64,000 nt of DNA from Pelargonium tetragonum (lineage: Eukaryota; Streptophyta; Magnoliopsida; Geraniales; Geraniaceae), in contig JAYMTL010000048.1 in assembly GCA_036897445.1 (NCBI GenBank), positions 57,654-121,653 of the forward strand, in the 5' to 3' direction. Under the pieces are notes generated by a model, which was not told where the DNA came from, ran no database searches, and saw nothing but the letters and a program-made list of their open reading frames with translations. Shown piece by piece: positions 11,640 through 24,800 of this stretch. Positions within the stretch are counted from its first letter, which is position 1. The number at the start of each line of letters is the position of its first letter. Both the position numbers and the translations under genes were made by a program.

Positions 11640-12310
11640 GTTAATAGACTCTTAACTTCTTTCTTAGGAGCTGTATGAGCTTTCTCTATCTTATGAGTTA
11701 TAACTTGTTGTTTATGATAAGCTAAAATACTATGCTGCGGGTCTTGACATTCCCTGTTGCTAATGTCTTAGTGTTCTTGCCTAGACTTTTTGGAGTTACT
11801 GTACTCTTGTCATAACTTACTAAAATACTTAATTGTATTAGTATTTGTATTATAGTCTTAGTTTAGTATGTATAGTAATTATAGTATATTAGGTGCATTA
11901 CCTCTTGTTCTATGTCTTTATCAGTAAGGAGGGTTTAGCCCTGAATAGAAGTGCGTCTATGCTACCGACAGTAAAGGAGGGTAAGGCAGGATATTGAGTA
12001 CGTATGTATATTTTATATACCCATATGACCTTGACCTAACTTACTTGTTTCTACTTACTTTTTTGAACTTATACGTACCTCTGTTATTAGGAGCAGTAAC
12101 AGTAAGAGGAGGAGCTTTAGAGATAGGGATTCTTATTATACCCGTATTTGTATTATAAACCGTTGTCTTTACTGTCGCTAGTTTTTTTTATTGTACTTAT
12201 TATACGTATTATTCTTATATCTTATATGTAAGTTTATATTAATAGTTTTTTTAGTTATAGTATTACTACAATTTTACTTTGTACCTTTAGAGGGTTTTTC
12301 CTTTTAATTA
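11640..12310 (-). repeat. Family X repeat, copy 4 (about one and a half tandem units)
   Basis: The minus strand, in order from high to low coordinates, has three parts. First, ISKAPPLTVTAPNNRGTYKF and a basic stretch (about 12135-12050). Second, SYGYIKYTYVLNILPYPPLL and a stop (about 12045-11975), the longest version of the GYYNVL-SYPP segment. Third, LLTDKDIEQEVMHL followed by YY-rich residues and a stop (11933-11890). Further on (about 11820-11735) SYDKSTVTPKSLGKNTK and TLATGN are open. The segments sit in different frames or are separated by stops, so the coding unit is broken. The nucleotide motif CCTC...GAGG at 11901-11933 can form a short hairpin. Confidence 0.7.
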
Positions 12311-14869
12311 CACAACTTCTATTCGTTTTTTTGATAATGCTCAGATTCTATGAATAAGTAAAGGGCTTTAGTACGAATTAACAAGATGTGGTTGGCTAGT
12401 AATTAAAGCGGATATGCTATATTATATAGAGTATAGAGAAACTTTTAAAGTTACTAAAGAGGATGCTTCCACCACAAAATAGAAATTTCTTTCAAAGGAT
12501 TGCCCTTGAATTCAAAAGTTTTTTAAGGTCATGGGTTCTACCTCTCAGTTTATACAACAGCCGTGTAGGGAAATTGAAAGGCTGCCGGTAGAGTATAAAA
12601 GTGGAGGCTAGAGGTGTAGAAGCCACGTCTGACTCTAGTCGGTTTTCTTCCATTTAGGAGTACTAAGACTAAAAGAAAATGCGTTTTAGTCAAAATGTAT
12701 GTAGGAACCCTTAATATTTGATTCAGTTTTTTGAAATGGAATTCTTGTTCTGTAAAGTATGTTTCAACAAAACTAAGCAAAGAAAAGAGGGGTATGATTT
12801 AAATGAGTTAGTTTTTACAAGATCGGGTCTTATTCGACAAGGTAAGCTTAAAGTACTTATTAAGGTAAGAAGAGTTTGAGACTTGGGGATCCGTGATTAC
12901 AAAGAAAGCTTTTCTCGCTTGTTGGCATGAATGGAATAAAGATCCTGCTTTTTGTATAGACTCTGGTAATGAATTACTTTAATTTGTAAGACTCTATCTT
13001 TAATTAATTAACAAGTTTACCCTATAGTTAAAAGAAACCCGCTAGGAACACAAACTATACTAGATTTAGAAGCACCCGTAAAAAGTCAAAGAGCCCCCTT
13101 CCCAAAAAAGACTCCCTGATTTAAGATTTCGTATTGTGACTGAATGAATTTTATATACCCCTCCTCTTTTTTCTTTCTTAACGAAATGCGGGTTATCGTA
13201 ACATCCGTGTCGGTATTTCTCATCTCGCTTTTAAGTAAGCGCCGTAAGGCTAACGTTTTATAAGTTATAAATAAAGTAATTCTATCGGATATCAGATAAG
13301 GCGTGCTATACCAGTAAGTTAATTAAGACTAGTTGCTGATACGTAATAAACAAAAATTTTTTGTAATTTCCAGTATACTTTGTAAGGTAAGAAAGGCTAG
13401 ATTTTTTTATATAAGGTATATGCAACACAAATCACTGTAAGCTAAAAGATAAATACTAGGAATTTCAAGGGACACGGTATACATAAGTCCTTTATTTTGT
13501 ACTATAAGTACATTATAATTAGAAGTATAAACGTAAACTTTGCTACTCGAAGAGGGTTTTTCCTTTATAGTTAAGAGAAAATCCTTAGCGCCCCGCAGTA
13601 ACTCAAATTAATAGTAGACCTCTAATTACCCAAAAACCTTTTGGAACCCGAATGTACCAAACTTAAGTCAGTTGTAGACTAGATTAGATCTATTTTATTG
13701 ACTTATTACAAGTTACTATATATAGAAATTAATTGGGTTTTTTAGGGGGCACTCAAAAAACAAAAAGGCTACCAATACGCAAAAGCCTCGTTTTTAATGA
13801 AGTATATTAGATAAGAGTTAGTTAAAAAATAGTAAAGAGTGCATACGGGGCCTCTTGATTTGCATGTAGTATTTTTCTTATAATCTTAATTTCAACACTT
13901 AGATAGAGACATTCTTGTTCGGAGAAATAGGGACGGCCTCCTTCTTTAAAAACCCATCTCATATTAATATTAAAGGTCTTGATCGCTTTTAGAAGTTAGT
14001 TTTTTAATAAAAATTAGGATAAGGGATTCTACCACTTTGGGATAGAGTTATAAATAGAGGACATTTGTTAAAATGTGAACAAAGTAAATCCTTTCTTGTA
14101 AGAAAGTTACTTAAAGGGTTCTTGTGAGTGATATAATTTTACTGGAATGGTTATGCTAAAAGAAATTAGGAACTCCCGGATGAAGATTTAAAAAGGGGTA
14201 ATTGTCATGTCAAGATTTCCTTATATAATATATAGACGAGGACTCACTTTTCTCTAGCTAGTGAAAACTCTTTTTAGTTGTAAGTTTTAATTGGATCCTA
14301 AGAAATGCTTTTCTAGGGTGAAATTAAGAATTGCAGTTTTAGACCTGTATACTGTTTTGCAAGGTTTTTGTGCTACAAATAAAGTAAGCAGTTTCTGCTA
14401 GTGGTTATAGGTTATGAATGTATTAGCTAAAACCACTACAGTCGGGAAAAGGACTTTTCTCTCCCTAGGGTTTATATCCTCTTTAATGATAAGAAACGGG
14501 GCAAGAATCCCTAGATTATAAACAACTAAATACTGCCTGTTACTGTACTAAAATAAAGAAAACTACAAACAATAAGTATAGGCTGCACAAGAGGGCCTCT
14601 TTAGCCATAGTACTTATTACCGAAATTCCCTGTAAGAAAAAGGGCACGTTCCCTTAATTGTAAATTAGTAAAAAACGAACTTATACCTCGGATTGCTTAG
14701 TTTGAGACCCGCAGCTATATCCCTTTGTTAATAATTCCTCTTCGTTAACTGGGTCGGGAGCCTATACTTCATTACTTTAGAGCTCTCTTTTATGACTTTC
14801 TTTTATGTTGATTTCTGTAAGCCCCTAAACTATAAAATTCCTGTTTACAAAAGAAGGATTATCCGGGAT
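12311..14869. other. AT-rich non-coding stretch
   Basis: No gene is supported. The 76-codon minus frame at 12550-12780 has no recognisable motif. GGATCC occurs at 12887 and 14293. Confidence 0.45.
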
Positions 14870-14945
14870 TGTCCTTAGCAAAATACGGGGACCAAGTGAG
14901 TTCGAGTCCTACTCTATACACTACAAGAGAGACCCCCTATACTAT
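14870..14945 (+). other. tRNA-like sequence, family member B
   Basis: Contains GTGAGTTCGAGTCC (T-arm-like, 14896-14909), preceded by AAAATACGGGGACCAA and followed by ACTACAAGAGAGACCCCC. The preceding and following strings match the element at 18.8 kb (AGAATACTGG, and ACTATAAGAGAG then CCCCC) and partly that at 7.7 kb. No D-arm or acceptor stem is visible here. The shared 3' tail beyond the tRNA part is what makes this a repeat family rather than a chance T-arm. Confidence 0.45.
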
Positions 14946-17559
14946 ATTAAAATACTGGGATTAGTACCTCTACAATTAAGGACCCCTTTTTAGATACCTT
15001 ACCTGGCCTTTTGACTTCCCTCCCCAAAAAGGGATACTCTCTTATCTATCAAAAAACCTGTAAATAAGAAAGATGTAGGACTCCCTTAGCTTAGACGGAA
15101 AAATCTGCCTCACCGCACCGCTAGACACTAGATCCGGAAAAACTTCTACTTACACTTCCTAAACAACTACTCCAACTTCTAAAGTCAGTATGAAACTCTA
15201 GATTACACCTTAATTATTTATTAAGCAAATACTTTTGGAAAAGTAGGAATAGACCAAAAGAAACCCCTAAGTGAATTTTTAGAATTGTGAAAAACTAGTG
15301 GTATCCCAAGGTTTCCCTTTTTTACCTGCTTTACGCGCGATTCCTTATAAAGTTTTATTGTCTACTTTTCGAAACCGACTAAACCTAAAGGATTCCTAAG
15401 TAAAGAACTCCTATTATTTAATTGACAACTCCTTAATTAGGATTTGTAAGTAAAAAGGAATACTACAGCAAAAAGCAAAACAAAGGCTTACAAAGTTTTC
15501 TTCGACCGCTCTATTCACTCGCAATAGAGTATCCGCAAAAATTTATAAACAATGCATATAAAATACATTAAAGGGGCCTTTAGATATCGTTTTCTTTTTA
15601 TAGAACCCTTAACAACCAAAGCAAACTTAGAGAAATTAAACCCTCTATTAAGGCCTTTTTCTAAAAGCAAACTCTCTAACCTAACAGAGACTTCCTCTTA
15701 TGCATTTAACTGTCTTTTGTAAAGCTCCTACTGCTTGAAGAATACTTGTGCTAATACCCTACCTAAAACGTAAGCGAAACCTTGGCCCTAGGGAATTGCG
15801 CCGCACTTTAGATATCACTTAAGACTACAAAAACTTTAAGGGGCACTTACTTGTTTAGTATTCAAATGGAAACTCTCGAGTCCTTACTTAGGGTATTCTC
15901 TATTCTCTAGAGGGGTCTACTAGCAAACTGTGCAATTTCTTTGAAAGGGATCCCCTCTTTGTAATTACGAACTAGATATATAGTTTAAAGGGAGTCACTT
16001 ACTCTTACTATCTATCCATTAAATTAAATAAAGCAGTACTAATACTAAAATCACTTAAGAACCGAGATAACTTGTAAGGCCTGGATTGGCCACAAATTAG
16101 GCTGCATCTTAATTCTTTGCTGTAACAATTTAAACCCGATTTCATATTAAGGGGACCTTCTTACTCAAAAAAGGGATATCGTAAAAGGTAAGATAAATCG
16201 CTTTTTTATCCCCTCAAAATTAACTAGCTCCGGGGTTTTTCTTCGGTTATTGTAGGCAAGATCCGATGAGGAATCAAAAAGCCTGGGCAGGATAGCTCTT
16301 AGGATTATACTTATGTAACGGAGATTCCCACTACAAAAGGAGGGTCCAGCCATTCTTATTTATGATATGTTTTATAGAAATTTCAAGTACTAACTCCCCT
16401 AAGGACGCTGTAGATACGAGCGTCTTTTATGAATATGTGTACGCCTAGCTACTCTTTATTGGAGTATAGAAGGATACTTGTTTGTTTACTAGAGCTTCTG
16501 GACTTACTTTTGTACTGACAGTTTGAAACTATAAAATGGGTCGGAAAGTTTGAGTCTTTTTCTGGTACGTAGGATGTAGTTTGCTATAAGAGCAAAATCC
16601 ATGGAGGACAAAATCCCTTGTGTGATTTGTATCCGGAATGAAACTGCGGATAACTCCTAAAGAGGATACGAGGGCTCTAAGTTTTTTTTTTACTTCTTTG
16701 GAGAAAGTCAATATATCCCCTATAATTAAATCCGCCGACCCTGTTAAAAATATAGGGGTGATGCCAGTAACTAAAAGCTAAAGCCCGGGCCTGTCTAGTT
16801 AAAAGTTTATACCTACTTCGAACACAAAAGGAGCTCCAGAGTCTAAGTCAACGAAAATCCTAATAGAAGAGATATGCAATAAATTTCTTTCCTTTTTTAC
16901 GGCTAGCTTTTCAACCTTACTATAGTACTACACTCCTTAAATGCTGGTCAAGTACAAACAAGTAATTTAGTTAGCTTCAATTACTGAACCCTTAGTTTTT
17001 TAGTTAATAGTGCTTTGTATTCCTCGCAAGCATAAGGTTTTTTCTTGAACCTCCGGTAAGGTGAGAGTATACTGAGCGGGGTTCCTTCCTACTAGAGTTA
17101 TACTGCAATGCAGAGGCGTTTTACAAAGCCAAGGATACAGAAGGGGTTTCCCTGCACATTTTCTCATAACTTTTATAAATTCTTACTTAACTTAATATTT
17201 CTGTGTCTTTTATAAGGCTGCCCTACAATTTGCATAAGTTACAAGGGTTTTTCCTCGGCCCGGCACTAAAATAAATAAGGCTCGTCTATAATATAAATTC
17301 CTTGGATGATAAATTCCCGCAAAGCTGCATCAATACAATAATATAATTCCTAGCAAAAAAACTAAATACAAAAATAGAATTCCAGTAAAATAAGTTCCTG
17401 AAACTAGGACATCATAATAACAAGGTATGGCTTAGACCCTAGAATCTTAATAACGAGTAAAAAGAATTTGTTATATTTTGTACAGGAACCTGAGAGGGCA
17501 TACCTAGTCGCAAATTTTTAGTTTTTTCTGACAACAGCGATTTCTTTATTGTGTAAGGT
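14946..17559. other. AT-rich non-coding stretch
   Basis: No gene is supported. Two minus frames of 60-62 codons (16165-16353, 16529-16711) show no conserved motif and are of chance length. Confidence 0.4.
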
Positions 17560-17930
17560 ATCTTCTTACTTCTCTATCTGAACAACAAGTACGGAGTCTT
17601 TCCCAAACTCCCTAAGCACTATACTCACTAACGATAAACACAAAGTACAAAGAGTAATATAGCTTAAAGCAAGAACAACTACTATACTTTCTAATACATA
17701 TCATATAAGGAATAACTAATACAAATACAAGAATACAACCAGCTACAGGCTACAAGAAGTACAATATACTAACAACAGAATATAGTATAACTACAGGGAA
17801 TAACAAGAGTACAATCCATATAGCACATATAAATCTAACCCAAATCCAAAGCAAACAAGGTTTAGGCTAGACTCAGAAGTAGAGCCATAGTGCATGGATA
17901 CACATTCTAACAACTACATTTGGAATCAAC
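17560..17930 (+). repeat. Family X repeat, copy 5
   Basis: The + strand reads LTNDKHKVQRVI (17627-17662), the LL.DK segment. After several stops it reads QEYNPYSTYKSNPNPKQTR (about 17800-17860), which parallels KEYRYSPNPNTESS in the copy at 53.4 kb. The nucleotide strings GGGAATAACAAGAGTAC and CTAACGATAAACACAAAG are shared with other copies. The basic and GYYNVL segments are missing, so the copy is partial. It is the last family X copy before a gap of about 35 kb. Confidence 0.6.
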
Positions 17931-18724
17931 CTTACACAACATTATAATCAACAACAGCAAAATCACGACTTTATCGAAATGTAAAACTTCGTTTATCCTA
18001 ACTTTTTCTATACCCTATAGACCACAATAAGTAAGGTACTAGAGCAGTTTACAAAAACCGGGTACTCATGAATCACTACAAACAGGAAAGAGTTCCACTT
18101 TTAAGAGGGCTTCTTACAACCCATATTTTCTTGTTATAGAGACGGTAGGGCACTCCAGAACAGCATCCGAGATAAAGAGCATTCCTACAAAAAGGGCGGT
18201 AAAAGAACCCTAGAAAGCTATACAAACTAGCTAGAGGAATACGTTCTAGATATAGGATTGAAAATAGAAAGGGGAATCCAGATATAACAGGTACCGAAAA
18301 GATAGCCAAGCGCACGAAAAAGGCCCTACAATGAGGCGTGAATTAAAACCCTGATGATATCGTTTTACTTGACTAGAATCGAGTTCTTGTAACCCTTATG
18401 AGGGGGGGAGCAGAAGTTAAAGAGGGGCCCATGTAGTTCAATATATAAAATATTTACTCGAGATCTAGAGGGGTTCTAATTTTTTTTTATTTTAGCCTCG
18501 GATACGAAAATAAGTTGTCTTGAGAAGGAGCCCTCCTAGTTATATTCTAAATATTATAGAGTCTTCTGAGTATCTTAGTAATAGTAAAGTGTCCTAATTA
18601 AACCTATTACCGATTTAACTTGTTAAAACACTAGAATTTCTCTACACGACTTTATAAGACCAAGTCACTAAAGTAGTTAGGAATCACTACTAAAAAGACT
18701 GAGGTTTTCTAGGAGATGGAGATT

Positions 18725-18812
18725 GTATAGGGGGTTTTCTCTCTTATAGTTATAATTGTATGGGATTAGAACTCTTGTATTCCAGTATTCTGTTTTACTC
18801 TCTTAGGAAGGG
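18725..18812 (-). other. tRNA-like sequence, family member C
   Basis: The minus strand reads ACAGAATACTGGAATACA, then AGAGTTCTAATCCC (degenerate T-arm) and the tail ACAATTATAACTATAAGAGAG followed by a C-run. The same order is seen in members A (7.7 kb) and B (14.9 kb). A five-pair anticodon stem and an acceptor stem are absent. Its T-arm has changed from the TTCRANNC consensus at one base (TTCTAATC), in keeping with decay. Confidence 0.45.
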
Positions 18813-21800
18813 GAGCCCCTTATATAATATAAATATATAAGAGGAGTCTCTTGAAATCTTTCCTCTTTTTTGCCCAAAATTTTTAGTTTAAGGTTTAGCT
18901 ATCCAGGTACTTTTAGCGGTTCCTATAAGCTTTTCGCTCACGAACATCTAGTTGTCTCTAATAAGTAAAAGCGATCTAGACAGCCTTTAACTAAAAGCTT
19001 TTGGTATAAAGTATAGTATATAAGAGTTACAACAAAAAGTGAGTAAAATTCTATGTCTACCCTGTGGGCCGACTTCATTAAAAGCGCATCCTTTTTTAAC
19101 CTGCAGAATCCACTTAATGCAAATAAGTAAGCGATACTCTAGCTGTGCCAGGAAAGAGTTATTTGACCTAATACCCACCGACCTTAATTGCCAATGCATG
19201 TCCTTATTACAAAAGTTTTTTATTCCTACAGCACTAGAAAAGTACACGCACTTCGTGTTATCTAAACTTAAATTTCTATTTTGTATACCCCTTAAATATG
19301 CAATTCAAAAAGCTTATTCAGTAAAATTTAATAGAGTCTTCGCTTGAAAGGTGGGTTTTCTTTGGAGTAAGCCCTCTTTACTTCGATATTAAAAGTAAGC
19401 TTTATCCCCGAATCCCTCTAGCATTTTATCAAGACTTACAAGCTAGAATTAGTACACAAATGAAAGGCCTTTAGCTCGAGACAGATACATCTGGATATCT
19501 CTTAAATTCCTTAGCTAGATCTGCTGTCTTATTTGTTGGGTCTGAAATACCCCGGCCACCTAAAGCTTTTACGAAACAGAAGTTACTTTATATAATATAC
19601 CGAGCGACTTAGGCAATACACGCATTCAAGTCCTATCAAAACTTAAACTTTACCCTATTAGACAGCCACTCTAAAGATACAGAGTATAATAACATGGGAA
19701 TACCTAGGTTCAAACCCAACAGCACTCTTAAGTAAGACTAAGATAAGACTCTATAAATCTAAATAGAGTCTAGCAGATTCCTTTAGTTTAGAACCGAAAA
19801 GTGGGATTTTTCCCTTTATCTGGATCCTCCCAAATTTTAGCTAATATACAGTTGCTGTAGCAAATTACCTTTGACAAATATCTATCTAAAATAAACCCTT
19901 AGTATGCACTCCTCCCGGTTTTTACTTCCGTCTTGTATACTAAAACATAAGCTAGAAGTCTCTTTCTTTAGCCTTTAGCAAGTCTTAAAAAAAAAGAGTA
20001 CCAGCTATCTATCTGAATCCTGTGTTGACTGTATTTTTATAAGTCAAGTTTTTGGTTATCTCCCTTTTAGTTGTACATGAACTTTAGAATTCAACTTCTA
20101 AAAGTTATTGCCAAAAGAATTTCGAACCCCAGAGCGCTCCGTTCAAAGTACTTGGATTTTTCGGGCCTAAACTGGATTTAGATGGTTGGCTAACGGGTGC
20201 TTCCTAAACAGAACATCACTTATTATTCCCAGTAACATGTAAATATTTCTTTATCTAAGTGATTATAAATCTCTTTTCTTTCTTATTTCGAGCAATTCCA
20301 AACTATATAGATTGGTAGTCGGGGTTCCGATAGATAATAGACCAAAAATACCATATAAATTAAGTTCTTCTACACAAAAAAGCTCCTTTTTTATAAGCAT
20401 CCTTTAAATCAAGTTCTGCTTAAAATTTTTTATAAGTAATACCACAAGGCTCTCTAGGTCTTATAATCCAAAATCTTATGCATTCTACTTGTTATAGTTT
20501 ACTTGAGTTTACTTTTTTCCTTTATTGTAGGATTTTCTCTTTAAGTTATGCTTGGGAAACAAAACCCAGTAGTCGGTCGGTTGTTAAGTTAAGGCTTGTA
20601 TGATTACCTACCGAAGTTTTATATAGGTATAGGCAACACTGCCCTTAAAATCAACTAAAGTTCTGAGTTCCTGCAAACTTTATTACGGTTGCAGCAAAAT
20701 CGAGATGCAAAGCATCTATCTAGGCCATGCTACTAGGTATCCTTGTAAGAAATATGTACAAGGTTTGGGTATCTCACCAACTCGCTTCGAGAATTTAAGA
20801 AGGTTTTTCGGGAATTAACAAGCACCCCTGATAAACCCTTTTTCGGCTCAAGTCTCTTTTGTTATACGTATCTTTCTTTACTTCCCTTTTTGAGAGCCGC
20901 TTTCAGATTGCCTAGGAAAAGAAAATCAAGTTAACCCTTACTTAACTAGGCAATATACTTCATTTTCACTATAAAAATAAGGTAAAGAAAATATATAATA
21001 GCTTCGGTTAACGGTAGTCGCTTGCTTTACACGAATATACCTCTCCCAGTTCTGCCGAATAAAAGAGTACAATACCCTTTACTTATGCGTAATAACACGC
21101 TATTGAACTTAAAAAAGGACCCCTTTTGAGTCCTCAGGAATTCTCTATTTATTTTATTTAAAAGCGGGGTTTTTCACGGCATCCTTATCAAAATTAGGAA
21201 CTACACTCAACTTCATAGCAGGGCTCTTCCTAAGGGACTTCCGCGTATTGACTTGACAAAATACTTATCCAAATAAGTCAAGAGAGTTTTTAGCTTTAAT
21301 GGTTATCTTGAAATATTGTTTTAAAAAAGTTCCGCTTTTTTTTAGATCGGTAAGAATCAAGCCAACAAGTTTAGCTTTCAGAAATTTAGAGGGTTCCTTG
21401 ATAAATAAGGACTGCAGCCTCTTTTTCAATTATATAAACAACACTCAAAAGTCTGTAAAAGATCAAACTTATATGGAATTTTGTCAAATAAAGATACTGA
21501 ATTAAATGCATTAGGGTGTCCCATCAAAAGTAGTAAGCAATCCCGCGACAGGGATTGCTTTTATTACCTGTTTACTGACTTCAATAGGTTTTCCTTGGCA
21601 ATCCTTTTTTTATTAGGAGAGAATCCCCAGGAGTTTTTCTTATATGAAAGGCTCCCGCGTCTGGATCTTATTTTATAAAGGATAGTATAAGGGCTTTGCC
21701 GATAGAGTAAAATATCAAGATATTACGTTTCAAATGTGCTAAGGCACCTTACAAAAAAGGGTAGACTTACTGGGAATTGAAAAGGAAGCCCGCTATATAA

Positions 21801-24800
21801 TACGATATAGGATTCCAGGGCTAGTAATAAATATGTACGGAAGTTACTTAGTAAAGAATTTTAGGTAGAAATACAACTTGAGGGGATCCCTTATGAGTAT
21901 TTGGCGCCTTTCTCAACCGGGCTAAGTTCCAAAGGAATTCCCGCGGTAGCATAAGGGGTGTATAAAAAGGCGAATGCTTGAGTTGTTTACCTGTATAAAC
22001 TGAGTTTACTTTATTCGTAACTACTTTTTCTTTCTATATCCTAAATTTGTATAAATTAGACTTTAATGACCTAGTCTTCCACGGGCATTTTCCTCTGAAA
22101 ATTCCGATGCGATACTAGCTCGTCTTAAAATAGAAGTCCCACCTTCAAGTAAAAAATTTTTATATCTTTGGTGCTTGAAATCAAATTTCAAATGTAAACA
22201 TCCGACCTGTAATTTCTGGTTTAACCTAACCAAACAAGAGCTCCTATTTCTTTATTTGGACTTTCCTTTAATCAATATAACTTATCCGGGGTACCCTACT
22301 ATAAATATAGGATCCTGCATGAGATTTTGTACTACCTAAAGTTTTTAATTCGCCCGACCCGAAAGGTTGACTCACCCCCAACAAATTGAAAGGTTTAGTG
22401 TATTCCTGTTTTGGATTTTTAAATCCAAATTATGCCAAACGGAGACTTCTTAAAAGTACTTTTTTTTAGGAATCCAGCTTTGGCCTTAAATTAATGAAAC
22501 AGAAAAATTCCTTTTTATCAACAGGGACATGAAAGTACCCCTGTCGTGGCAATAGAGTACTAGACGCTAGGCCTATTTATAAACCCTTTTTTACAAACAA
22601 GAGTGCGAGAAGCAAGTTACTGCGCAATTATTTAAGATATGTTAATACAATAGGTTAGGTAAATAATAAGCTTTTAAATCTAATATATAGATCCTTTTCC
22701 AGATAAAAAGTCAAGTACTCAATACTATAGGTTAGTGAACTCGGAGAATTCCTAATAAGAAATTCTTTTCCCTTTTTTATTTATATTCGACGGCTTTATT
22801 TTTATTAAGTGCTTTTTACTGTACTGTAAGATCTGGGTTTAACAAAAAGGATAAGCTTTAATTTATAGCTTACAAAAATCCATTTTGTTTGGCTCTTTTG
22901 GGTTTATGTCTTATTCTTACTGTACTAACTACAAAACAACGAGGGGTTTATTGACCCGGGCAGAGTTTTAGAGTTGGACTCATAAAAGGAAATCCCCAAG
23001 TTTTCACTAGCATTCTTGACAGGGCAAATATATGGGACACTTCAAAAAGAAGTTTTCGTGCATGAAAACGGCCTTACAATGAGAGCAATACACGCCCTCT
23101 CTCTATTTCTATATAGTAACCCTTGCCTTGTATTAATATATGGAAAGAGAACTCCCTTTATTTTAAGAACTTTCGGCCTGTTATTTAACTAGTAAGTAAC
23201 CGGTACCCGTATGCTTATTAGCTGTTAAAGTTTTTAATGAGGATTCCTTAACTTATTCGTTTCAAGAAAATCTTAAGATACTTTTACATAGTACAGACCC
23301 GACTCCCGACTCAAAGCTTCTGCTGTATATATTCCATCTATTATACTTACACAAATATAAGAGGAGTCTTCCAACGTGACCTACTTCTTCTCGGAGCCAC
23401 TATGAGAAATACCTGGCATTAAAAAAACAGTAAATTCCATAGAGCAACTATAAAGTTTATAGTCCTGAAAAAGATGTCAACAAAATTGAAACATATCTCT
23501 TAACTTAAAATTTCTGTATTTTCTGTAAAGCGCCTTTAAGGCTGAATTTACAATACAACAAAGAAGTCTCCAAGTAGGAGGCTCCTAAAGCCTGTCTTAA
23601 AAATAAAGGATAATAAAAAAGATTCACTTAATTGGAAAAACTCTCGGTAAGGACTCGTGTGAACGACATTTAGTGCATTCTACTTTTTGTAAAATTGCTT
23701 TTCATATAGTTTATTGATTTACTCCTGTTTCTTTAAGGAATCCCCTTGCTTTTGAAGTAAGTAAGTAAACCTTATCCTTATGAGATAAAGGATATAAAAA
23801 GAGAACCCCATAACTCAGCAATGTTATAAACTGGAATTTCGGGTGCTAAAGATAAAATAAACCCGGCATCTCCGGTAAACAAAAACCTCGCGCGGAAAAG
23901 CGAAGTACTATTAGCTAAACCAAAGCAGAATTCTAAGTGCAAAAGCCCCCTAATCTTTAGAATACAGAACGTAAAGAAAGGTTTTGCAAAAAAAAAGGAA
24001 AAAAGCTTCGTAAATTAACTCATATTCCTATGTAAAAATTTACTGAATCATACAAGGTTGACCCCCTTATTATTTTATTACACGCGGTCCTTTTTTACTT
24101 TAGTACTTTATTAATATTGTATGAGAGTCGGGCTCTTTGAAGTCTAACTAGTGAAAACTTAAAACCCCGGTATTAAAAGTATAAAGTTGCTAATAACCTC
24201 TTAAATTTTTAAGGATTTTTAGTCATTTAGAGCAAAAAGTGTCCTAACCCTTAAGAATTTCTTTATATAAAGAATATAGAATTGGGCATAAAAGCCTTAG
24301 TCAGGACTTTAGATAAAACTCAAATTTAGAGGTTCCTGTAACTGAAAGCTTCTACGTACGTTAGAAACGGCAAGAATATGAAAAATACCAAACAAATAAG
24401 AAGTATATATAAACGAAACAACATTTGTTTTAAAGGGATCCGCTTACCCAAAAGTAGATGAGAAAAAGAGTAAATTACAGCCATATGGAAATTGCTTACT
24501 TAAGTTGGTTTCTCCTAGGATTCCCCACATATACTAAGTAAAGGTTTTCTTATAGCCCTTCGAACGGATTTCTATTTAGAGGTTAAGGGTATTTCAGGTT
24601 CGATACATAAATGTATCCCTTTTGCCAAACTCGATAGAACAAAATAATACGGAATATTTGCCCTGAACTGGATTTCTTATTAGAAGACCGGTTCCACTTT
24701 ACTAAACAGCTTTGATACCAACAAACTCTACCCACTGCAATATAAAGTTCCTATATCGGGTAGACATTTCATTTCTCGCTCTTTTACCATAACTAGGGAG

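Noticed and set aside
18987-19347. Overlapping frames on both strands (86 codons minus, 102 codons plus)
   Set aside because: Mutually antisense, with no recognisable domains; a locally stop-poor segment explains both.
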